Below, in pieces: positions 58,369 to 64,000 of a stretch of 64,000 nucleotides of DNA (the first letter of the stretch is position 1; the number at the start of each line of letters is the position of its first letter). The stretch comes from Zeimonas sp050187175 (GTDB lineage: Bacteria > Pseudomonadota > Gammaproteobacteria > Burkholderiales > Burkholderiaceae_E). The DNA lies in NCBI GenBank assembly GCA_050187175.1, contig JBFWXS010000004.1, forward strand, positions 62,001 to 126,000, given 5' to 3'. The position numbers were made by a program, and so were the translations under genes. Below the pieces are notes generated by a model that had not been told where the DNA came from, did not search any database, and saw nothing but the letters and a program-made list of their open reading frames with translations.

Positions 58369-59727
58369 TCAGCGAGCCAGATAGCGGCCGGCCGGGGCCG
58401 CATCGGCCTCGGGCAGGATGGCGCCGTCGCGCATGATCTCGCGGCCGCGCAGGAAGGTTCGCACCGGCCAGCCTTTCAGCGTCTGGCCTTCGTACGGCGA
58501 GTAGTCGGCGAAGGAACCGAGCGCGGCCGGGTCGACGGTGCGCTCCAGGTCGGGGTCGACCAGCACGAGGTCAGCGTCGCGTCCGACCGCGATCTGTCCC
58601 TTAGTCGGCAGGCGGTACAGCGATGCGGGCCGTGCGCAGACCAGCTGCGCGATGCGTTCGACCGGCACGCCGCGTCGATTCACCCCTTCATGCAGCAGCA
58701 CCGGCAGCATCGTGCCGACACCGGGAAAGCCGTTGGTCGAGCTCCAGATCTCGCGCTTGGTCTCGCGCTTGCGCGGCACGTGGTCGGTGCCTATCGTGGT
58801 GATCGTGCCGTCGAGCACGCCTTCCCACATCGCATCGACGTCGGCCTGCCGGCGCAGCGGCGGATTGACCTTGCCTAGCACGCCGGCCTCGGTATCGCGC
58901 GTCAGCGACAGGTAGTGCGGGCAGGTCTCGACGTAGACCGGCGTGCGCGACTTGCGCCGATGATCGCGCACCACTTCGAGCGCTTCGCGGCTCGACAGAT
59001 GGACGATGTTGACGGGGCAGCCGGTCTTGGAGGCGAAGTAGCAGACGCGGTGGACGTTCTCCGCCTCGAGGAAGTCGGGGCTCTGGTCATCCCATACGGC
59101 CGGATCGCTGCGGCCCTGGCGGCGCAGCTGGTCGCGCAGCACGGGGATCACCTCGACGTTCTCGCAGTGCACGCCGAGTATGCCGCCGTCGATCTGCCGC
59201 ACCGCCTGCATGGCCGCGTACAGCAGGCCGTCGTCGATCTCGGTGAAGCCCTTGGACGCGCCGGCCGCGCCCTTGTACATCAGGTACAGCTTGTAGGACG
59301 TGATGCCGAAGCGCTGCGAGCATTCGGCCAGCGTGTCGATGTGCAGCCGCGAGGTCAGTCCGAAGTGGAAGCCGAAATCGATCAGGCTCTGAGCAGCGGC
59401 GCGCTGGCGCACCGGCTCGAAACCTTCGCGGAAGTCGGCCGAGCGATGGAACGACAGCGCGGTGGTGACGCCGCCCAGCGCCGCCGAGCGCGATTCGCTC
59501 GCCCAGTCGGTCTGCGGATCCCCAAAGCCGAAGTGGACGTGCGAGTCGATCACGCCGGGCATCAGCCAGCGATCGCCGCAATCGACGACGCGGCGCGCGT
59601 CGAGCGTGACGTCCGGCGCCAGAATGGCGGCGATGCGACCCTGGTCGTTGACGGCGACCGAGCCCGAAGCGAAACCGACATCGGGCAGGACCAGGCGTGC
59701 GTGGGTCAACAGCAGATCGATCGACAT
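58369..59727 (-). CDS. Dihydropyrimidinase/dihydroorotase-family amidohydrolase
   Basis: The 452-residue metal-dependent hydrolase has the HxH motif in GVIDSHVHFGFGDP, a carboxylated-Lys candidate in SYKLYLMYKG, and His ligands in GVHCEN and VHLSSREAL. The last metal Asp is in TIGTDHVPRKRE. It opens cyclic amides such as hydantoins or dihydropyrimidines; which ring is unknown. Start 59727 opens the conserved strand; ATG 59748 is an alternative. It is divergent from the aconitase gene. Confidence 0.9.
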   Translation of the reverse strand: MSIDLLLTHARLVLPDVGFASGSVAVNDQGRIAAILAPDVTLDARRVVDCGDRWLMPGVIDSHVHFGFGDPQTDWASESRSAALGGVTTALSFHRSADFREGFEPVRQRAAAQSLIDFGFHFGLTSRLHIDTLAECSQRFGITSYKLYLMYKGAAGASKGFTEIDDGLLYAAMQAVRQIDGGILGVHCENVEVIPVLRDQLRRQGRSDPAVWDDQSPDFLEAENVHRVCYFASKTGCPVNIVHLSSREALEVVRDHRRKSRTPVYVETCPHYLSLTRDTEAGVLGKVNPPLRRQADVDAMWEGVLDGTITTIGTDHVPRKRETKREIWSSTNGFPGVGTMLPVLLHEGVNRRGVPVERIAQLVCARPASLYRLPTKGQIAVGRDADLVLVDPDLERTVDPAALGSFADYSPYEGQTLKGWPVRTFLRGREIMRDGAILPEADAAPAGRYLAR

Positions 59728-59774
59728 GGCGGGACTCGGCGCTGGCATGAAGAAAACGCGATCTTATCGTAATG

Positions 59775-59971
59775 TGTCGACACTTTGTAGCCCCCAGCTC
59801 GGCAAGCCCCGCATGAGCCGGGCGCGCCGTCCGGCGCTCTTCGCAGTCCGGATCGTCAGGCTGATGAGCGTCGACGTGCCAACGCCAGCCGGCGCCGTGA
59901 GCGGCCGTCCAGCCTGCGCTCCTCATGAAGGTGCCCGGATTTCGCTGCTGGTGGTACACTGTTAACACTTT
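59775..59971. promoter_or_regulatory. Two similar TGTnnACACTTT elements in a divergent promoter region
   Basis: TGTCGACACTTT at 59775-59786 (with the palindrome GTGTCGACAC) and TGTTAACACTTT at 59960-59971 differ in two of twelve bases. The first lies 48 bases upstream of the amidohydrolase start and the second 12 bases upstream of the aconitase start. A shared regulator is possible. The rest of the 255-base gap shows nothing clear. Confidence 0.45.
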
Positions 59972-59982
59972 CGGGAACAGAG

Positions 59983-62766
59983 ATGGCCGAGCAATCGAAT
60001 CCCGGCGTGCAGCTTCCATGGGGCGTCCTCAATGCCGATGCCGCGCGCCATCGCTTCGTCGATCTGCATGCGCTGTTCGGGGACGCCGAGCGCCTCGCGC
60101 GCGCGCCGTACACGCTGCGGCTGCTGGTCGAGAACATCGCCCGCGGCCTGCCGCGCGGCTGGGCGACGCGCGCGGACGTTGATCGGCTCGTGAGCTGGCG
60201 GGCCGGCGACGAGCGGCCGACGCTGGCGCTGCACGTTTCGCGCGTGGTGCTGCCGGATTCCAGCGGCCTGCCAGTGCTGCTCGACCTGGCGACGCTGCGC
60301 AGCACGCTGGCCCGCGAAGGCGGCGAGCCGGCGCGCGTGCAGCCCAGCATCCCGGTGGACCTGGTCATCGACCACTCGCTGATCGTCGATCATCACGGCC
60401 GCCGCGACGCGCTGGTGCTGAACATGAAGCGCGAGTTCGAGCGCAATGCCGAACGCTACCGCTTCTTCAAATGGGCGCAGCAGGCCTTCGACGGCGTGCG
60501 CGTCGTGCCGCCGGGCATAGGCATCATTCATCAGGTGCATCTGGAGCGGCTTGCGCGCGTGGTGGACGTCGATACTGGCCTCGGCGACCCCGCTGGCGCT
60601 GCCGGCGCCGACGCGGTGGTGCACCCGGAGTTCGTGCTCGGCGGCGACAGCCATACGCCCATGGTCAACGGACTCGGCGTGCTCGGCTGGGGCGTGGGCG
60701 GCGTCGAGATCGAGGCAGCCATGCTGGGCGAACCGTATCTGCTGCAGCTGCCGCGCATCGTCGGCGTGCGGCTGAGCGGCGCGCTGCGCCCCGGCGTCAC
60801 CACCACCGATCTGGTACTGACCGTGACCGAGCGCCTGCGCGCGTTCGGAGTGGTCGACACGATCGTCGAGTTCGGCGGCCCCGGCTGCGCGCAGCTGTCG
60901 GTACCCGACCGCGCGACGGTGGCGAACATGGCGCCGGAATACGGCGCCACGGCCGCGTACTTCCCGATAGACGCGCAGACGCTCGACTATCTGCGGGCGA
61001 CCGGACGCCCGCCGCAGCAGGTGGCGCTGATCGAGGCTTACACGCGCGCCAATGCATTGTTCCGCGAAGCGGGCGCCGCTGATCCGGAGTTCGACGATTG
61101 CATAGAACTGGATCTGGGCGAGATCGAGGCCTGCGTCGCCGGACCGCGCCGTCCGCAGGACCGCGTGCCGCTGGCGCAGGTCGCTGCCGGGTTCCGGCGC
61201 GCGTTGACGGTCGAGTCCGGCGCCGGCGGCTTCGGCCTGGACGGCAATGCCGGCGGCACGCGGCTGAAGCTGGACCTCGGCGCCGAATCGTTCGAGCTCG
61301 GCCACGGCGCGCTCGCGATCGCTGCGATCACGGCCTGTACCAATACCTCGAACCCCAGCGTGATGCTGGCCGCCGGGCTGCTGGCGCGGCGTGCGGCCGA
61401 TGCGGGCCTGCGCGTGCCCGGCTACGTCAAGACCTCGCTGGCGCCGGGATCCCGCGTCGTGACGCGATACCTGGAGCGCAGCGGCCTGCTCGAATCGCTC
61501 GAACGCCTGGGCTTCTTCGTCGTCGGCTATGGCTGCACCACGTGCAGCGGCAAGTCGGGTCCTCTAGTCCCGCAACTGGCCGAGCTGATCGAACGCGAAG
61601 GGCTGGTGACCGCCGCGGTGGTCTCTTCGAATCGCAACTTCACCGGCCGCATCCACAGACAGGTCCCCGCCGCCTACCTGGCTTCGCCGCCGCTGGTGGT
61701 CGCATATGCGCTGGCCGGCCGCATCGACCGCGATCTGACGAGCGAACCGCTGGGTACGGGTAGCGACGGCCGGCCGGTATTCCTGCGCGATCTGTGGCCC
61801 GAGCGCGCCGAGATCGATGCGCTGCTGGCCGGCAGCCGCGACCCGCAGCTGTATCGCGACAACTACGAACACGCCTATGAAGGGACGGCCGAGTGGCGCG
61901 AGCTGCCGGCCGCGCAGGGCGAGCTGTATTCATGGGATCCGGCCTCGACCTACATCGTCGAGCCGCCGTTCTTCTCCGACCCGCAGCTCAGTACCGGCGT
62001 GCCGGCGGAGCTGCGCGAGGCTCGCGCGCTCGCGGTCTACGGCGATTCGCTGACCACCGACCACATCTCGCCGGCCGGCGAGATTCCGGCCGCGAGCGAG
62101 GCCGGCCGCTACCTGAGCGCGCATGGCGTGACGCCGTCGGCCTTCAATGCGTTCACCATGCGTCGCGGCAATCATCATGTGATGATGCGCGGCACCTTCG
62201 CCAATCCGCGCACGCACAACCGGCTGGTGCCGGACGCGGCCGGTGGAGCGACGCTGCTGCTGCCGCAGCAGCGGGTCTGCAGCGTGTTCGACGCGGCCGA
62301 GGCCTATCGGGCCGCCGATGTGCCGGTGATCGTGCTTGGCGGCAAGGACTACGGCATGGGCTCGAGCCGCGACTGGGCCGCCAAGGGGCCAAGGCTGCTA
62401 GGCATACGCGCCGTCATCGCCGAATCCTTCGAGCGCATCCATCGCGCCAATCTGGTGGCGCTGGGCATCGTGCCGCTGCTGTTCGGCGACGGCGACTCGA
62501 TCGAAGCGCTCGGTTTGAGCGGCCGCGAACGCTTCGATCTGCTCGGTCTGCGCGAGGCCGTGCTGGACGGCGGCCCGGTGCGCGTCGTGGCTCGCCCGGA
62601 TTCGGCGGCCGATGCGTCTGCGGGCCGCGTGATCGAATTTCTCGTGCGGCCCGCGCTGGCCTCGCGGGTCGAGGCGCAGCTGCTCGAAGGCGGCGGCATC
62701 TTTGCCCGCGTGGCAGCAAAGCTTCGTGATGCGCCCGCTGCGGGCGCCTATCCATCCCATGCTTGA
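59983..62766 (+). CDS. Aconitase-family hydratase (AcnA-type, divergent)
   Basis: The 927-residue protein has the [4Fe-4S] cysteines in ITACTNTSNP and GYGCTTCSGKSG. Substrate motifs are GGDSHTPMVNGLGVLGWGVG, SSNRNFTGRIH, DSLTTDHISPAGEIP and YGMGSSRDWAAKGP. Layout matches AcnA/IRP-type aconitases. After the CxxC the usual IGNSG reads SGKSG, an unusual change next to the cluster. It is 12 bases before a PrpB-like lyase gene, so a specialised tricarboxylate such as a substituted citrate is more likely than the citric acid cycle itself. Confidence 0.92.
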   Translation: MAEQSNPGVQLPWGVLNADAARHRFVDLHALFGDAERLARAPYTLRLLVENIARGLPRGWATRADVDRLVSWRAGDERPTLALHVSRVVLPDSSGLPVLLDLATLRSTLAREGGEPARVQPSIPVDLVIDHSLIVDHHGRRDALVLNMKREFERNAERYRFFKWAQQAFDGVRVVPPGIGIIHQVHLERLARVVDVDTGLGDPAGAAGADAVVHPEFVLGGDSHTPMVNGLGVLGWGVGGVEIEAAMLGEPYLLQLPRIVGVRLSGALRPGVTTTDLVLTVTERLRAFGVVDTIVEFGGPGCAQLSVPDRATVANMAPEYGATAAYFPIDAQTLDYLRATGRPPQQVALIEAYTRANALFREAGAADPEFDDCIELDLGEIEACVAGPRRPQDRVPLAQVAAGFRRALTVESGAGGFGLDGNAGGTRLKLDLGAESFELGHGALAIAAITACTNTSNPSVMLAAGLLARRAADAGLRVPGYVKTSLAPGSRVVTRYLERSGLLESLERLGFFVVGYGCTTCSGKSGPLVPQLAELIEREGLVTAAVVSSNRNFTGRIHRQVPAAYLASPPLVVAYALAGRIDRDLTSEPLGTGSDGRPVFLRDLWPERAEIDALLAGSRDPQLYRDNYEHAYEGTAEWRELPAAQGELYSWDPASTYIVEPPFFSDPQLSTGVPAELREARALAVYGDSLTTDHISPAGEIPAASEAGRYLSAHGVTPSAFNAFTMRRGNHHVMMRGTFANPRTHNRLVPDAAGGATLLLPQQRVCSVFDAAEAYRAADVPVIVLGGKDYGMGSSRDWAAKGPRLLGIRAVIAESFERIHRANLVALGIVPLLFGDGDSIEALGLSGRERFDLLGLREAVLDGGPVRVVARPDSAADASAGRVIEFLVRPALASRVEAQLLEGGGIFARVAAKLRDAPAAGAYPSHA

Positions 62767-62778
62767 CGGAGAGGCTCT

Positions 62779-63708
62779 ATGAAAGATCGACCCACCCCCG
62801 CGCGGCGCTATCGCGAGCTGCTGGCGAGCGACGAGCTGATCGTCTCGCCGGGAGTCTACGACGGCTACAGCGCCCGACTGGTGCAGGCCGCCGGCTTCAA
62901 GACCGCGGCCACCAGCGGTGCGGCCATCGCGAACTCGCTGCTCGGTATCGAGGACATCGGCGTCATGGGGCTGCAGGAGAACCTCAACCACTGCCGCAAT
63001 CTGGCGCGGGCGATCGACCTGCCGCTGACCTGCGACGCCGACGACGGTTACGGCAACCCGGTGAACGTGTTCCACACCGTGCGGCTGTTCGAGGAAGCCG
63101 GCGTGGCCGGCGTGAACATCGAGGACCAGGTCTCGCCCAAGCGCTGCGGCCACATGCCGGGCAAGCAGGTGGTGCCGCCCGAAGAGATGGCCAAGAAGAT
63201 CGAGGCGGCATGCATGGCGCGCCGCGACGACGACTTCGTGATCATTGCCCGCACCGATGCGCTGGCCATCGAAGGCATCGAAGGAGCAGCAGCGCGCGCG
63301 CGGCTGTATGCGAAAGCCGGCGCCGATCTGATCTTTCCCGATGCGGTGCGCAGCGAGGACGACATCGCGCGCATCGTCGAGGCCGCCGGCATTCCGGTAA
63401 CCGTGAACATGGGCTTCGGCATCCGCGAACGTCCGACGTCGCCGCTGGTGCCGCTGCCGCGACTGCGGCAGCTCGGCGTGCGCCGCGTCAGCCTGCCGCG
63501 CATGCTGCCGGCGGCCGCCATCCTGGGCATGCAGCGGGCGCTGCAGGCGATGCGCGAGGTGGTCGAGACCGGCGAGCCGCAGAATCGCCCCGATCTGCTG
63601 GCCAGCATCGAAGACATCTGGAAGCTGATGGATTTCGCAGGCGCGCGCGCGCTCGAAGAACGCCTGCTGACGCTCGATCAGCTGGAAGGGCGCTACGGCA
63701 AGCGCTAG
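62779..63708 (+). CDS. Isocitrate lyase/PEP mutase-family lyase (PrpB-like)
   Basis: The 309-residue TIM-barrel protein has the metal-binding DADDGYGNP, the family catalytic loop EDQVSPKRCGHMPGK with its Cys, and IARTDALA. It resembles methylisocitrate lyase and dimethylmalate lyase in length and motifs. The family splits C-C bonds of 2-hydroxy dicarboxylates or tricarboxylates. Its coupling to the aconitase gene suggests hydration/isomerisation then cleavage. No 2-methylcitrate synthase gene lies in view. Confidence 0.9.
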   Translation: MKDRPTPARRYRELLASDELIVSPGVYDGYSARLVQAAGFKTAATSGAAIANSLLGIEDIGVMGLQENLNHCRNLARAIDLPLTCDADDGYGNPVNVFHTVRLFEEAGVAGVNIEDQVSPKRCGHMPGKQVVPPEEMAKKIEAACMARRDDDFVIIARTDALAIEGIEGAAARARLYAKAGADLIFPDAVRSEDDIARIVEAAGIPVTVNMGFGIRERPTSPLVPLPRLRQLGVRRVSLPRMLPAAAILGMQRALQAMREVVETGEPQNRPDLLASIEDIWKLMDFAGARALEERLLTLDQLEGRYGKR

Positions 63709-63747
63709 ACAGCGCGGCGTGGTCGGCGCGAAGCGATCCGCCGCGCC

Positions 63748-64000
63748 TCAACGCAGTTGGATCGCGGTTTCGGGGCTGCCCTGGCCGGCAAGAAAGGCAA
63801 GGTGCCGCGCTTCGTTGCCGAACAGCTGCTCGCAGACGTTCTGGCGCCGCCAGTAGTGGCCGACGAGGCATTCCTCGGTCATGCCGATGCCGCCATGCAA
63901 CTGCAGCGACTGCTGGCAGACGAAACGCCCGTTGCGATTGACGACCAGCTGGGCCTGCGCCAGTTCACGGTCGTGGCTGCCTGCTCCGGCGGCGACGGCA
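63748..64000 (-). CDS. Acyl-CoA dehydrogenase, C-terminal part (partial)
   Basis: The minus strand encodes at least 84 residues ending in IQLR and a TGA stop at 63748-63750. It contains QLHGGIGMTEECLVGHYWRR, the conserved C-terminal helix segment of acyl-CoA dehydrogenases, here with GHYWRR. The start lies beyond the window. It is convergent with the PrpB-like gene, 39 bases apart. Confidence 0.82.
   Translation of the reverse strand, partial: AVAAGAGSHDRELAQAQLVVNRNGRFVCQQSLQLHGGIGMTEECLVGHYWRRQNVCEQLFGNEARHLAFLAGQGSPETAIQLR

Overview
The window is high-GC, gene-dense DNA from a betaproteobacterium of the order Burkholderiales, most probably the Alcaligenaceae (Bordetella/Achromobacter-like). 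The evidence is the petC-sspA-sspB junction at the left end, five orphan Bug-type (TctC family) solute receptors with no TctA/TctB membrane partners, and many small catabolic operons that each carry a regulator. I see no rRNA, tRNA, CRISPR array, insertion sequence or prophage. No gap exceeds 300 bases.

Layout. 1-1869 is conserved core: the end of cytochrome c1, a strong intrinsic terminator, sspA, and an sspB with a greatly expanded linker. 1964-3620 is a hipBA toxin-antitoxin module with three evenly spaced operators. 3639-8299 (minus) is catabolic cassette 1: carotenoid-oxygenase-family dioxygenase, alpha/beta hydrolase, class III CoA-transferase and Bug receptor, divergent from a tandem-domain HxlR regulator beside a 19-bp inverted repeat. 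9537-13673 (plus) holds a TauD-type dioxygenase, Bug receptor, aldehyde dehydrogenase and Crp/Fnr regulator. 13681-14472 is an exported ankyrin protein.

14558-23507 appears to be one regulon controlled by an IclR protein (18793-19614). It contains a class II aldolase, a CoA-transferase-fold protein pair, an acyl-CoA ligase, a flavin reductase, a Bug receptor, an acyl-CoA-dehydrogenase-fold enzyme and a D-2-hydroxyacid dehydrogenase. Tandem GTTC-N9-GAAC sites 20 bp apart lie at all three promoters. 23601-30009 (minus) is cassette 2, a paralogous copy of cassette 1 with an extra hydrolase and a nitronate-monooxygenase-like enzyme, divergent from a second IclR gene. An SH3 protein and a voltage-sensor potassium channel follow.

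32926-43876 (plus) is a long Rieske-oxygenase operon: ring-hydroxylating alpha/beta subunits, ABC importer, AldA-like dehydrogenase, Old Yellow Enzyme, IclR regulator, an internally duplicated protein of unknown function, a cupin and a 3-ketosteroid-dehydrogenase-like flavoprotein. 43951-47306 (minus) holds quinone oxidoreductase, Bug receptor, hydratase and VOC protein, with a divergent LysR regulator. 48421-49187 is a deletion scar joining a truncated SDR gene to a truncated hydratase gene. A large KatE catalase and a GMC oxidoreductase follow. 53812-59727 pairs a second ABC importer with a convergent dihydropyrimidinase-like/isochorismatase-like/CobW gene set. The window ends with an aconitase paralogue, a PrpB-like lyase and the 3' end of an acyl-CoA dehydrogenase gene on the minus strand.

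The genes suggest an organism specialised in scavenging varied organic acids and ring compounds: periplasmic capture (Bug or ABC), oxygenation or double-bond cleavage, CoA activation and beta-oxidation-like steps. Substrates are inferences; nothing in the sequence identifies them directly.
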